Shown: positions 35,364 through 46,971, numbered from the stretch's first letter. The stretch is DNA of 64,000 nucleotides from Oxytricha trifallax (GCA_000711775.1 ARYC01000255.1:62001-126000), one strand, 5' to 3'. Notes: generated by a model not told the origin, from the letters alone. Translations and numbers: made by a program.

Positions 35364-35426
35364 TTTAAGTTTGAATTTGATATATATTTATAGCATTAAA
35401 TTTTAATTTAATAATAATTTAAATTA

Positions 35427-37249
35427 ATGGAAGTATTTAAGAAATTGTTTTTCAAGCAAACCAATAAACTCTATATCTCGTAGTCTGTTTTTAGGTAGTT
35501 CAACTTTAGGTAATTTGCTACTGATAACGAAGACAATAATCAAGATGCTTCTTAAAGTTATGGAATGAATTAGAAAACCTCTACTGGATACTAATAATAC
35601 AATAAATCTGGTTATCAAAATAAATATCAATCGACTAATAATCAAGGAGAATTTAGCGGGTAAAATTAATATTGTTAAAATACATTCGAAATTGGGAAAA
35701 TAATTATAATTATAGCAAATTTGTGGCAGTTAAATTTCGTCAATTTGAAAGATCTTGAATTATTCGTTAGAGAATCCAAAATTAGCTGGACTTAATTATT
35801 GGTACTATTTTATCGCACCAAGGAAGCGAGATAGCTTGAGCTTAATGTGTCTGTATAATTTAATGAATTTAGGGCATCCAATTAAACTCAAGATATCTCG
35901 ATCCCTTGATGCGATAAAATAATACCACCAATAATAAAGTCCAGCTAATTTTGGATTCTCTAACGAATAATTTAAGATCGTTTAAATTGACAAAATTTAA
36001 CTGCCACAAGTTTAATATATTTTTAATTTAATTATAATTAATTTCCCAATTTCGAATGTATTCCTACAGTACTAAGGAAACAATAACTATGGTAAATACA
36101 ATAATAGCACTGGGTTTTAACAATCAACTTATAAGTAAGTTTGTAATACATTTATTTATATATTCAATACTAAAACAAAATCAATATATTTTTGGTTATT
36201 TTATTAACATAATTGAAAATAGAGAAGGTGGCTACTAATCTAATAAATATCCTTAGCAAAATCAATACCAGAACTAGTAGTACAAGAACAACAATAGTGG
36301 ATATAAAAATTAATACTAAAATAAGTATAATTCAAATTACTAGTAAAACTAATCATCTATTTTCGATGGAGATCTCTAGCAGCAAGAACATTATCAATAG
36401 GAGTAGAATTAGTCTTAAGATAATAGTGGCGGTGGTTATTAGAGGCAAGTTTATCAAAAGATGCCTGCTTAAAAGAGAAGTGGATCGAAACCATTTTATC
36501 CAAAGGGTTATTCTATTTCAAGATCCAATATGATTCTGACTCTAGATGTTAAACCTGCAGTCTTTGAACTCAAAAATTTTAAGAATAAAGTCTAGGACTC
36601 GCTCTCATAAATTAACCATTAAATTGTATTTTATTCTTGAATTGATTTGAGATTTATGTGCCAGCCAAAAACGGTTATATCTGTTTTCATTTTACCTCGA
36701 TAGATGATTAAGAAAACATAATCTAAAGTTCTAAAAAGACTTTTGTGATGACTATGGGGACAGTGAGATCCTTACTTGACATAGATCCAGATTTTCAATA
36801 TAAAAGATCAAAAAGATTTCATCCTAATAGGTCTGGAGGTGAGATGACAGATGTGGCTACCGACAATGAATCTGGTTACAACACTGAATCATCTTATTAA
36901 ATTAAATTTAATGACCTGTTAATCTTTTGCTTTTATAGAATTTATAAAAGTAAAATTTGACTCTTTAGACAAAGAGATATTCTTTAGTTTCATGCCATAG
37001 AACTAAAACACAATTCTAAACATGAAAATCGCAGAACTAGAAAACAGGCAATACTAATTTACATACTTTGAAGTCATAAATGAAAAAGACATCTAAAACA
37101 CTATGCTTATTGATGTTACACCAGGGGAACTAAAAGTCATACAAATTTTAGTCAGGTATGCCATGCCATCGTTGCTTGGGTGGAATGGAGCGATGGATCC
37201 TAAAGTTTGTGGATTGTTTTTCAAAAATGGATAATATGATTAGTAATGA
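35427..37249 (+). CDS. Mitochondrial Whirly/MRP-like nucleic-acid-binding protein (tentative)
   Basis: The start MEVFKKLFFKQTNKLY...FRQFNFRQFAT is basic and hydrophobic without acids, like a mitochondrial targeting peptide. A Gln/Asn/Tyr/Gly-rich region follows. Next come two strand-rich halves: LDVKPAVFELKNF...NGYICFHFTS...FVMTMGTVRSLLDID, then IEDIFF-like strands, QYQFTYFEVINEKD and TPGELKVIQILVRYAMPSLL-GWN. The pattern of a beta sheet ending in a helix with SLLGWN resembles Whirly proteins and trypanosome MRP1/2, which bind single-stranded DNA or guide RNA in organelles. Interruptions: the MITE-type IES 35670-36069, an intron at about 36136-36219, a 26-nt intron at 36626-36651 and one unresolved small break near 36920. 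Stop UGA 37247-37249. Family call is by pattern only. Confidence 0.5.
35670..36069. mobile_element. TA-flanked MITE acting as an IES
   Basis: A 400-bp palindromic element with inverted ends related to TTGTAGGAATACATTCGA, flanked by TA at 35670-35671 and 36070-36071. Its arms carry the family blocks GGCAGTTAAA and TCCAGCTAATTTTGGATTC. It interrupts the Gln/Asn-rich part of the Whirly-like gene; excision with TA as pointer joins GQNQ-Y to QGNNNYG in frame. It is therefore both a member of the MITE family at 42.1, 47.5 and 49.6 kb and a functional IES. Confidence 0.78.
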
Positions 37250-38261
37250 AATCAACTAATTAATTTTTTTAAGATTACTCTTTACTTTTTAAAATGTGAG
37301 CATTAAATTCTTAAATTATATTATTAAAAATTTTTTTGAATAATTTTTTAAAAAATTTTGTTAATAGATTTGTCATATACACAATTTAGTATTTCCTTTC
37401 TTCTTACTTTACAATTATTTTTTAAAATATAATAAAAGTTCAAGGGATATATAAAGTTCTTTATTATATGTGCAAAATTATTTTTATTGCTATATACTTC
37501 ATAAAATACTTTTTGGTTGTTTTACAAATTAATTTAAATTAAATAATATGGAATTTTAATTTTTACTAAATAGAGATAATTTAAGGGAAATAAATATTTT
37601 AAATTTTAATAAGAATATTGTGTTTTTTTATATTACTCATTCTACTATTTTTAATATTTTTGACCAATTTAATTAATTAAAATTATTATTAATTTATTAT
37701 TTTTATGACTCTATTGTCCTTTATAATATATTTAGGGGCCAAAAAAATAGATTAAACTTTTTAAGATTGACGAAATAAGTCTTTTATGCAAGAGAAAATC
37801 GAACGGTATTATAAATTATTATAAAAAAGATGTAAGCAATCTCTGAATATCGAATATATTTGCAATTTAAAAACCATTAGATTTATGAAAATCTATCAAG
37901 TAAATTAAAATCATAATATCAGAATATTTACATAAATATATTAATTTCAAATTCTTTAAGCTTTGTTTAAAAATAGTTTACGAGTATATTTGTTTGTTTA
38001 TATTTTTAAAAATACAATGTTTTATATAAATGAAATATAGAAAAATCAAATCAAAATTAAAATAATGGCATATTTTTAGAATTAAAGATATTTATTCAAT
38101 TTGATAATTTAGAACTTATTCGAAATAAATTTTTTAAAAATAAAGTTGTAATTTACTGTATATTTAATTCTTAATAATTGCATATATCTACTTTAATTTG
38201 AGTTTTAACTTGTAAAAATATTGGGCTTATTATAATCAAAGGAATTTATCTTTGTGTTCTT

Positions 38262-38463
38262 TTTCGTTGGAAGACCAGGAAAAAGAGGTTTAGATTCCAG
38301 TAATGGAGTATCTACATTTTAATCTCAGTTATCCCAATTAAAAGAACTAGTTAAAATAATCACATGTCCAAGAAACCCTGCTCTCCACAAATTATTCTGC
38401 TTAGGCTATAATATGGATAGTATTAGTAAAGATTCAAGAGTGTTGCCAGCGCCAACAAAGTGA
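38262..38463 (+). CDS. Orphan coding-like fragment
   Basis: About 66 codons read RPGKRGLDSSNGVSTFQSQ, LKELVKIITCPRNPALHKLF, CLGYNMDSIS and end VLPAPTK-UGA. GC content and residue mix are protein-like and unlike the flanking AT-rich DNA, but there is no start codon or continuing exon nearby. It could be the last MDS of a dispersed (scrambled) gene or a gene relic. Family not recognised. Confidence 0.4.
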
Positions 38464-39028
38464 TAGTTAAGTTAATGGCTTTTTTTATGACACCAAATAT
38501 CCCCATCAAAATTGAAATTATTCATTTTTATTAACATATATATATTCATTTATTTCTAATCATTAAGACGTATTTTTAATCTAAATTAAGTGTAAATAAT
38601 TAACATAAATGTCTTTAATCTGATTAAACTATATACTTACCAATTATTATTGAAATCATTTAACTTGTAAGAATTGCTAAATTGAATCTGTTAATTCAAT
38701 AAGACCACTCAAAAATTTCCTAAATTCTATTAATAATTCTTTATTGTTATTTATTTTTTCTTCAATATTAAGTAGAGTAAACTTATTGCAATTATATTGT
38801 AAAAGTAAAATTTTATAATTTACAAAGTTTTATTAAATAGTTTTATGTTCAAAACTTTTTCCCATTTTAACTTTATAAATATCTTTAAATAATTATGACT
38901 CAATTGTTGGGTAAAAAAGCTAGGCGGCATATTAAAAAACATAGATTAATATACTATTAATAAATCATTTAGATTTAATTTTTTTAAAGATATATGCTAG
39001 ATTTTAAATTTCATGCCTATTATTAAAA

Positions 39029-39328
39029 ATGGATACCTTGTACCTTGCTCTTTATCTTAACAAAAATGAGATAAGTAAAATTACTTCTATATTTTTGAGC
39101 TAAAGAATTTCCTCTTAGATGTATAGAGAGTTAACAATGTAATAAAAAAGAGGATTCATAAAAGCTTTTCATCATAATAAGGCTAACATTAAATTAAAAT
39201 TAACTAATTGGTCATAATTTTAAAAGCAGATTATTTTTATTAAAGCAAAATATCTTAGATTTATAATTCTATAAGATACTAAAACTACATTTATTATTAT
39301 GGATGCCAAACATAATTCTTATATGATA

Positions 39329-39330
<2 letters not shown>
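39029..39330 (+). CDS. Possible coding fragment
   Basis: With UAA/UAG as Gln, ATG 39029 opens about 100 codons (MDTLYLALYLNKNEISK...) that run into the AT microsatellite. An open frame of this length is expected by chance in this composition, so the call is weak. Confidence 0.2.

Positions 39331-39333
<3 letters not shown>

Positions 39334-39397
<64 letters not shown>
39334..39397. repeat. AT dinucleotide microsatellite
   Basis: A nearly pure (AT)n tract of about 64 bases with two short interruptions. Confidence 0.9.
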
Positions 39398-39499
39398 AAA
39401 ACTCAACAGTACTTTAAGATAGAGCTAGTTATTTATTTAGTTAGTTTTTAGCATTGAAATTAAATCTGGATATACGAAATCAATCCAGTAGGATAATTC

Positions 39500-39720
39500 A
39501 AACATATTTAACATAAGAAACTATGTCTCAACTCTGTTTGTCAGCATGGATGTTGAAATGCACATCGGCTCCATGCCGTCGTGAGCGAAAACTCCCTTAT
39601 TACTTCGTATTTCTACTTATCTCCTGAGTTGCTTTCTTCTTTTTCTAGGTGAATTATATCATGTTAAACACCATTAAGATCTCTGTCGGAACTGCCCCCT
39701 AACTAGGATAGATGGGGAAA
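39500..39720. other. GC-richer island of unknown nature
   Basis: About 220 bases are clearly richer in G and C than the surroundings. On the minus strand a frame (39690 down to 39526) reads MVFNMIQFTQKKKKATQ, RHGADVHFNIHADKQS-UGA, which might be an MDS fragment. No repeats flank it. Could also be a relic of a retroposon or an RNA gene. Confidence 0.25.
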
Positions 39721-40630
39721 AAAGATAGTTAAAAATTTATTCCCAAAAAAATGCTCAAGCTTCAACGTTTATAGAGGTTGAAGCTGGTAATAAATTACAA
39801 TATCTTTTATAATTTTCAAACTAAAATATAACATATATATATAATAAAATATAATGGAGAAGTGAGGTATAGTGATCTTTTCTTCACCATCTTCACGAAT
39901 TAAATTATATCTGGCATGGCTTTTTATAATTAAGGTCGCAAGAGAATTAAAAATTTAAAATTCAACAAATAATTAAATCTTGTAAATTAATCAACAAGAC
40001 TATATGTGGAGTAAAAATTTTTTATCAGAATATAAAACTTATACCTTAAAATAATTTACGGTATCTATTTAATTTTTTTCTAAATTATATATAATATCAA
40101 AAATAATTAGAGGAACTAATTGCTTATAAAATTTTACTTTTTAAAATAAATTTCACAATAATTATATCGATAATTTATTACAAATTATTGTTTTTCTTTT
40201 TTATATATGGACATCTTTCTTTTTTGTTGATTAATTATCTTAAATTTTAATCGATATTATAATTCATAATATAAAAGTACTTTTTTTAAATCATTTTTGA
40301 TTTATATTTTAAAAAATATATGCAAAAGTTATTCTTGATTTATGTAAAAGTACAGGGCTTACACAAAATATTTAAATTTATTAAAAGTAACAATATTTAA
40401 TTCATATTTCTCTAATCTAAGACCGATTTATTTTGATTAATTTTAAATTCAAATATTGAATATCAATAGCCTAGAATTTACTTTTCCAACCTATATATAC
40501 TTGAATAGCTGAATATACTGGGATTAAATGGCCAAGTGTCCTTTTTAAGTCAACTGATGCTTGTTTTTATTATAATTCTTATTTTTATTGAGATAATTTT
40601 AAATTAGAGTTTTATACGCTAGCATATATT

Positions 40631-40682
40631 CAAAACCCCAAACGATTTTAATCACAATGTTTGAACTTTAATTGAGGTTTTG
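40631..40682. repeat. Tiny TBE-end-like segment
   Basis: A 52-bp segment starts CAAAACCCCAAA and ends GAGGTTTTG, flanked by ATT and AAT. It resembles the two extreme ends of a TBE joined together, possibly a deletion relic. Chance is not excluded. Confidence 0.25.
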
Positions 40683-42066
40683 AATATTTAGGGGGTAACA
40701 ATTTTTAAGGGTATTTGATTGAATTAATTATTTTAGGAATTGAGGGGGAAGTTCCCGAGTAAATAATAATCTTTTATATATTATTTCATGAATTATTCAA
40801 AAAATTAGGAATAAATTTTAATTTTAATTTAATAATTGTTTAGGGAATTCATGAAACATTTTTTTAATCTTAGAAATAAAGTGAATGTATTAGTTTACCA
40901 TTATTACTGTAAATAACTTTATATAAATACAAAAAATCTTATAATTCAAATAAGAGTGAAGATTAGGAAGATAAGAAAATTTAATTTTAATTTAATTATT
41001 ACTTATTGTAGTTAATTATTTATAAGGCCAAAATCATATTGCAACCCTAATTAGTGTAATTTATCTATACAACTAATCGAGCTAAAAATTAGGCCAAACA
41101 TTATAAATTATAATTTAACATAATTGAATTGTTTTTATCTTTCAGTATTCGTTCTTAATTTTCTTATGGGTTATTTTATATAGGAATCTTATTAAATATT
41201 TATTTTTTTAAACAAAAAATTTAAATTTATTTGAAAAGAAAATTAACAATTAAAGATATAAATATTTAATTTCTGCAGACATGAGCTAAGATATTTTAAA
41301 TCTTATCTAGTCAAATAATTAAAAGTTGTTATTTTTTGTTTGTTCAGACCATGATCCCCCCACGTTTTTTTAAATAATTTGTTTTACATTTTACTTTCTG
41401 TTCCACTTTTCAGGCTTAAGTCAATTTTGATTGTGCAATTAAAATTTCTTGACCTAAGGACCACAATTACTAATAATATATATTATTTGATAGTTTCAAT
41501 ACTTGGCCCGACATTTTTTTTCATAGGAAATAAATATATTCAACTTAAATTTATCTTGCACAAGTTGATTTTTATTGATAAGCTTAATAATATTTTAATT
41601 CATAATTAGTTAATGTGTTAAATCATCTGCACTTGATTAATAATTGGTGTGATAATTTTTAATAATTACATATTTCACTTTATTTCTTATATAACTCCTT
41701 AAACTCTTTATTTATATTTAATTATAAATAAAAGATAATTTGCTTTCTAAATGATATGATTTTGAATATATTAACCCATACTATTTTAAAATTTGATATA
41801 TTTTAAGAGCATAAAAATTATATAAGATATTAAGGAAGAAAAGAAATTATAAAAATTTAAAAGTGAGGCGGGATTGGTAGAGGAAGTTAAGATCAAACAG
41901 TTGTTTAAGAGAAGAACGAACGAAACTAAACATTAGTGAAAAAATAAACTTACCAGGGATCTTAAGTATTTTTAATAATAAATCTGTGCAAAAAGTCCCC
42001 CTCCTTATTTTATATCATCTTTATTTTATATAATTTAATTATCAAAAACTTTTCGTAATTTAGATA

Positions 42067-42481
42067 TTGTAGGAATACATTCGAAATAGGGAAAATAATT
42101 ATAATAATATTTAGAATATATTAAATTCGTGGCAGTTAAAGTTGTCCAATTTAAACGATTTTAGGCTCATTCGATAGAGAATTCAAAATTATCTGGACTT
42201 TATTATAAGCGGTACTATTATATCGCATCCCTGGAGTTACATAACTTCACTTTAATGTGAGGGTATAATTTAATGAATTTAGAGGTGTTTAATTAAAGTG
42301 AAGTTATGTCACTCCAGGGATGCGATATAATAGTACCGCTAATAATAAAGTCCAGCTAATTTTGAATTCTCTATCGAATGAGCCTAAAATTGTTTAAATT
42401 GATCAACTTTAACTGCCAAGATTTTGATTTATATTTAATTTAATTATTTTTAACATCCCAATTTCGAATGTATTCCTGCAA
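42067..42481. mobile_element. TA-targeting MITE
   Basis: Ends are TTGTAGGAATACATTCGAAAT and its complement, flanked by TA (42065-42066, 42482-42483). The arms are long and nearly perfect inverted repeats, including the GGCAGTTAAAG block and the central stem near GGGATGCGATATAATAG. No coding capacity. Same family as 35670-36069. Confidence 0.8.
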
Positions 42482-42908
42482 TATTATTATTTATTCATTT
42501 TTAGTTTAACTTTAAAATTAATTACTCGACAGTTTCACTAATTTTGTAATTCCTGTTCATTATTTATTTCTACATTTACCTTAATCATTGATATTTATTT
42601 ATTTGGAACATCACTCCATCTAATAATTCTACTTTTGCTCGAAAGTTTCAATTAACCTTCTTCTATAACCATTTGCTGTTGTTTTTATAAATTATAGGGG
42701 TGTTGACTGCCGTGCCTCCCAGCCTCTTCAGGACCTCTCAGAATGTTTTTTCAATATGAAAATTATACTATTTAAGAATATTTCCATTTATATTGGGTGA
42801 GCACATTCAAAACCCAAAACCCCTTAATGAGGTTTATAAGTGTTTTGATTTGTAGGTTATAGTTGGGGTCTTATTGGGGTTAGTATAGAAATTAGGTCAA
42901 TTTGCAAA

Positions 42909-43968
42909 ATGAGAAATAGAAATTAGCGAAATTTAGGGTCTATTTATGATGAGAAATATTTAGATTTATTGCTTAAGTTTAGGTATGGTAAAAGTATTAA
43001 TTTAGACTTAGCCAAATCAGTGCTGATTTATACAGCTATAGCTAGACTTTTACACAAGAGTGCCTTAACTGTCAGATATTACTGCATGTCAGCTGTTTAG
43101 CGTTTTGATTCTGGTACTTCTAAACATCCAGTAAGAAAATAAAAGTTCACTCAGACCCATATTGACTACCTCTGTGAATCTTAAACTTTAAAGTATTGGC
43201 ACACTTTCCTCTTGACTAGCGAGCAGAATTTTCATCGCAGGTTTCCTGACATGCGTATCTCTCCTTAGACTATATCCTATATTTAGACGAAATAGAATTT
43301 CTTTTTAGACTATCAACAGTGTGAAGAGAGAGATTGATTTTACAGTGCCATTTTACAATAATGTAAACTATATATATATATATAATTGAATGCAGAGAGC
43401 TATTTATATTAACATCAATTTCATACATGCAGATGATGCTGTGATTACCTTCAACACCTTTATTAATAATTATATGGTACAAGAAGTATGATACCAAAAA
43501 GGTTTATGACAAATAAGTCAAGGTTGTCACCCACGCAATTTTTGCTTGTATTATTTAAGATTCATGCTTAGAAAGTTATGTCATTCATCCTCGCTCTTAA
43601 GTGAGAGTAGTTTCTCGAGTTCTTGCATTAGCTAAGAATAAATAAAATGATCAAGAGATCATTTGTTTTTTGACAACCTTACAGTTCATAAGACTAAGGA
43701 ATCTAAGAAAGCTTATGAAGAGTTAAACATAACTCCTGTATACAACGTTCCTTATAGCCCATAATTTAATGAAATTGAATTTTACTGGAGTTAAATCAAG
43801 ACTTACTACAAGAAGCTACTGTTGTATCATCAAATGTTTGGTTTACCAATTGATACAGTAGACTTAATACAAAGTAGTTGTAAGAGAGTGAATAAAAATA
43901 GGACTAAGATATGCGCTAGGAAAGGGAGAATGAATGTTTATTAATAAATTTTAGACTTAAATGAATGA
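42909..43968 (+). pseudogene. TBE transposase, frameshifted
   Basis: Homologous blocks to the intact copy at 61489-62553 are MRNRNQRNLGSIYDEKYLDL, the helix-turn-helix region (KQKFTQTHIDYLC, FHRRFPDMRISPQTIS), FIHADDAV, and the last catalytic part NVPYSPQFNEIEFYWSQIK. They are spread over different frames: shifts occur near 43275, 43380 and 43500, and UGA codons interrupt. The three acidic catalytic positions (DD34E type, Tc1/mariner superfamily) can still be located, but no functional protein is encoded. Confidence 0.8.
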
Positions 43969-43976
43969 AATAGTTC

Positions 43977-44769
43977 GCATATTAATTAACCCAGAAATGG
44001 ATTAGGCTTCTCTTTCTTTTCCTCTTCTTATGGCTTGCTTGAGCCCATAGTTCTTCTCTTTGTGCCAGCTCCTGCATTTATATTCATTTCATCTGGCTTT
44101 TAGACATATTTATAAAGCCTCTTGATCACCTCATGAATTTTCTGTGACTTTATTTCTCTGTGAACCTTTGCATCCTCTTTCATTAGAAATATACCAGTTC
44201 CAGGTTTCCCTACAAAGTTATAAATCAAAGCTTACTATATAGGTAAGGATGCTTCTTAAGCTCAGCTAGCAAGACCTCGCTTATTAGTATGCCTTGATTC
44301 TTTTAATCTTTTATAGTAAAATAATAGCGCTTCTTGTTAGCTTCTTCAATGATCTCTGAGATAACTCTCTCTTAAAGTGCCAAGAACACCAAAGAAAAGC
44401 TTCTTTCTGGAAGTTTGTTAAAGAGTTGTTTATTGTTAGAATGATAAACTACCAACTCTTCATCTTTCATCGCATCCTCGTAGAGACTAGTGACTGAAAT
44501 CTCTGGGTAGTTTTGTATTTTTTCAACTTAATTTCATTGTTTTTAAGGCTTTCTTCTCATCACAGAGTATAGCTTTTAAGAATGAAATTTTGGTGCTTTC
44601 CATCGTTTAAAGAATAATCCCAGTAAAGTATATGATTAAATATATGTTACATGCTTGACATGTTGAGTGAGTTATCGATAGAGATCTTCCTCGCATCTAA
44701 ATCTTGATATCATTTTTTAAGCTTCAACCCTCTTCGTTGCAATGCTTATAGATTCTATCCTTGTTCCAT
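43977..44769 (-). pseudogene. TBE accessory (22-kDa-type) ORF, decayed
   Basis: Aligned by eye with the copy at 60692-61479: YEDAMKDEELV, NKQLFNKLPERS, KPGTGIFLMKEDAK, INAGAGTKRRT. The N-terminal third is shifted out of frame and the stop UGA has become CGA. A 26-nt GT-AG intron at 44210-44235 is retained in the same place as in the other copies. Function of this TBE protein is unknown. Confidence 0.65.
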
Positions 44770-44935
44770 CTATTCTTATTGAATTTCAAATTTTAATATA
44801 TATAGGGTTCTGGTTCCTGCTGTTTAAAATCTTAGTATTAAATATGGGCATCTTCTAGGAGGTCAACCTGGTAAAGAAACGTGGAGAAAGCTGGCAGAAA
44901 CTGTAACAAATTGCAGAGATGGAGCTCCATTTTTA

Positions 44936-45160
44936 GAAATTTAGTTTCATAAATTAGTACTAAATTTGTTTAAATTTAATTAGTACCGGTACTAAATCCG
45001 TTTAAGTTTAATTTGTACCATATTAATAGTACCAAAACTTAATTAGTACCTAGTTTAAAACTAATGAGGATTTAATGGAAAAGTACCAAAATAGTTCAAA
45101 ACCTAATTAGTACCAGTACCAACCTGAATTTTTCTAAGTTGGTACCAAAATTTAAAATAT
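44936..45160. repeat. Imperfect repeats between divergent TBE genes
   Basis: Variants of TTTAATTAGTACC and GGTACTAAAT recur several times in direct and inverted order. They lie between the divergently transcribed accessory and kinase ORFs, where a shared promoter would be. The other TBEs have different but also repetitive sequence at the equivalent place (52715-52870, 60415-60485). Confidence 0.5.
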
Positions 45161-45324
45161 TAAGCATGAAATTAGAAAAATTATAGTTATAAACTAAGTA
45201 TAAATATGATCTATATCACCTCAAAATCAATAATTATTACTGCAGTGTTAACTCTAATACAGAGTTACTATAACTAGAGTGCTTATTAGAACTTAAAAAT
45301 AGAAATTTAAATTTGAATTTAAAC

Positions 45325-46737
45325 ATGGCGGCTAACTTAAATCGAAAATCTGGATAATCATAGCTAAACTTCGGTTCCACCAAAAAGCCTGAAATTATTT
45401 ATGTTGAGGGGGAGGTTGAGATAAGAGGCCTTGAGTTTGAAGCAGAAGTCTTCAAAATTTAAGTTTAAAATAAGAAAGTAGAGCAGAGATAGGACTTATA
45501 ACATAAATTGAATATATTGAGGAGCTAAAAGAACAGCAAAAAATCGAAAAGATAAAAACTTATTAATATGAAGACTGCTAGAATCTTTTCTCAACCAAGC
45601 AAAGCTTGAAGAGACACCTTAAAGAGATACAAAGCCAAGATCTATTTCAAGCATGATAAAGTTGATAGAAGGAACTAATGCACAACATGCATGAAGTCCT
45701 ATACACAGTCTGCAAAAGTAAAGAAGAATATGCAGAAGCATCATTTGATTTAATTTTCAATGCAGGATAAAGTAACTTAAAAACTAGTTACAGCTAAAAG
45801 AAAATCTAATACTCTTGAGTCATAAAGAGAGCAGCAAAAGAGACTCAAGAAACAGAAGCGATATTAATCGATGAACCAGCCAGCAGGTAATGCAATTTTA
45901 GCATGCTTCTAAGCGAAGGCTATGAATATACCTGCATTAAATGCAGTTGATCTTAGCACTTGTATTGAAAACTACTTGAATATAAAGCCTTAAAAAGCAA
46001 AGCTCATAGTAGTTTAGAAGTATTCATACAAGATGCATCCATTCAGCTATCTTCTTAAGAACCAAAAGAATTAAAATGAGTTTGCTAATGAATACATGGT
46101 ACTTTGAGAGCCTTAATAAAAGACTGCAAGAATTTGCTTAAGCTCGATGGTGATATTTTAAGCTATAATTTTAACGCATTAAGGATAAGGAATTTGGATG
46201 ACTCTGAGAGACTACCTATATCACAATAGATACCCTGATGATTTAAACAATAGACTGTCAGACATGATTCAGGGTGTTAAATAGTTGCATGAACTTGGAT
46301 ATGTTCATAGAGATTTGAAGCCTGAAAACTTTATGCTAAATCTCTGCCCTTTAGAAGTAGTGGTTATCGATTTCAATAGAGCTTTAAGATAGGAGATTGT
46401 TAATTTAGCAAAGGTACATGGTACTCCTGGGTACTTCCCAATAAGAGAGAAGTGGACTGATGGTTCTGTTTAATGGGATGTTTGGGCAATAGCAGCAATG
46501 ATATTAGAAAATTACATGGATTGTATGTCTTACTTTGGTACAAAGCTTGAAAAATAATCAATAAGTTTGGCCCAAAAACATTTAAAGTAAGACGATGTCT
46601 GCTGAGAAATTAAAAACATAGTAGAGATGATAATTATGAGAGCTCCTAACTATCCTCGGTAAACATTAGATGACATACTACTAGAGAGAGAGCAAATTTC
46701 AAAAGATTTAATAAAGAGACAGATAAAATTTGTTTGA
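45325..46737 (+). pseudogene. TBE zinc-finger/kinase (57-kDa-type) ORF, decayed
   Basis: ATG 45325 gives MAANLNRKSGQSQ...; the region that holds C2H2 fingers in the other copies has lost Cys and His. The kinase-like half is recognisable: LGYVHRDLKPENFM, VVVIDFNRALR (DFN where kinases have DFG) and SVQWDVWAIAAMI, ending KFV-UGA at 46737. In-frame UGA codons and shifts occur near 45608, 46100 and 46550, so it is not intact. Confidence 0.7.
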
Positions 46738-46894
46738 TTTAAGTAAACTAAAATTCATTAAATATTCATTAAATTCACATAAAACCTGTATTTTCTCTAC
46801 TAACCCCAATTAGACCCCAACTGTACCCTACAAATCAAAACACTTATAAACCTTATTAAGGGGTTTTGGGATTTTGATCGTCAAAGTTCCCAGA

Positions 46895-46971
46895 AAGTTA
46901 ACTGCCAATAAATGAAATTGTTGATTTTTTAATTATAATTTAAATTCCCAAATCAATTATATTCCTACAAT
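46895..46971. mobile_element. MITE right-end remnant
   Basis: AACTGCCAATAAAT...TATATTCCTACAATA matches the last 80 bp of the TA-targeting MITE family. No left end is seen beyond the adjacent TBE, so the rest was lost. Confidence 0.45.

Larger units (their letters stand above)
37250..42697. other. Long AT-rich germline-limited region
   Basis: About 5.4 kb of very AT-rich DNA between the last macronuclear-destined gene and the TBE cluster. Apart from the fragments, microsatellite and MITE listed separately, no frame looks protein-like. No RNA gene is recognised. Confidence 0.6.
42808..46876 (+). mobile_element. TBE transposon 1 (decayed)
   Basis: Both ends carry the TBE terminal repeat of about 78 bp beginning CAAAACCCAAAACCCC (C4A4 telomere-like) and continuing TTAATGAGGTTTATAAGTG. 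Length is 4.07 kb. Gene order is transposase (+), accessory ORF (-), zinc-finger/kinase ORF (+), as in Oxytricha TBEs. The flanking triplets ATT (left) and ATC (right) do not match perfectly, so the 3-bp target duplication has mutated or an end was lost. Confidence 0.88.

Noticed and set aside
35670..36071. CRISPR-like or hairpin RNA interpretation of the repeats
   Set aside because: There are no evenly spaced direct repeats with unique spacers; these are inverted-repeat transposons in a eukaryote.
4055..37249. Reading most genes as pseudogenes full of TAA and TAG stops
   Set aside because: The TAA/TAG codons occur at Gln-compatible places in many conserved proteins, and true ends are always TGA. 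The ciliate code explains this better.
39029..39330. Firm gene call for the 100-codon frame
   Set aside because: When only TGA stops, random frames of this length are common here. It is listed only as a weak possibility.
41379..41609. 76-codon plus-strand frame
   Set aside because: Phe/Leu/Ile-rich composition without motif in very AT-rich DNA; expected by chance.
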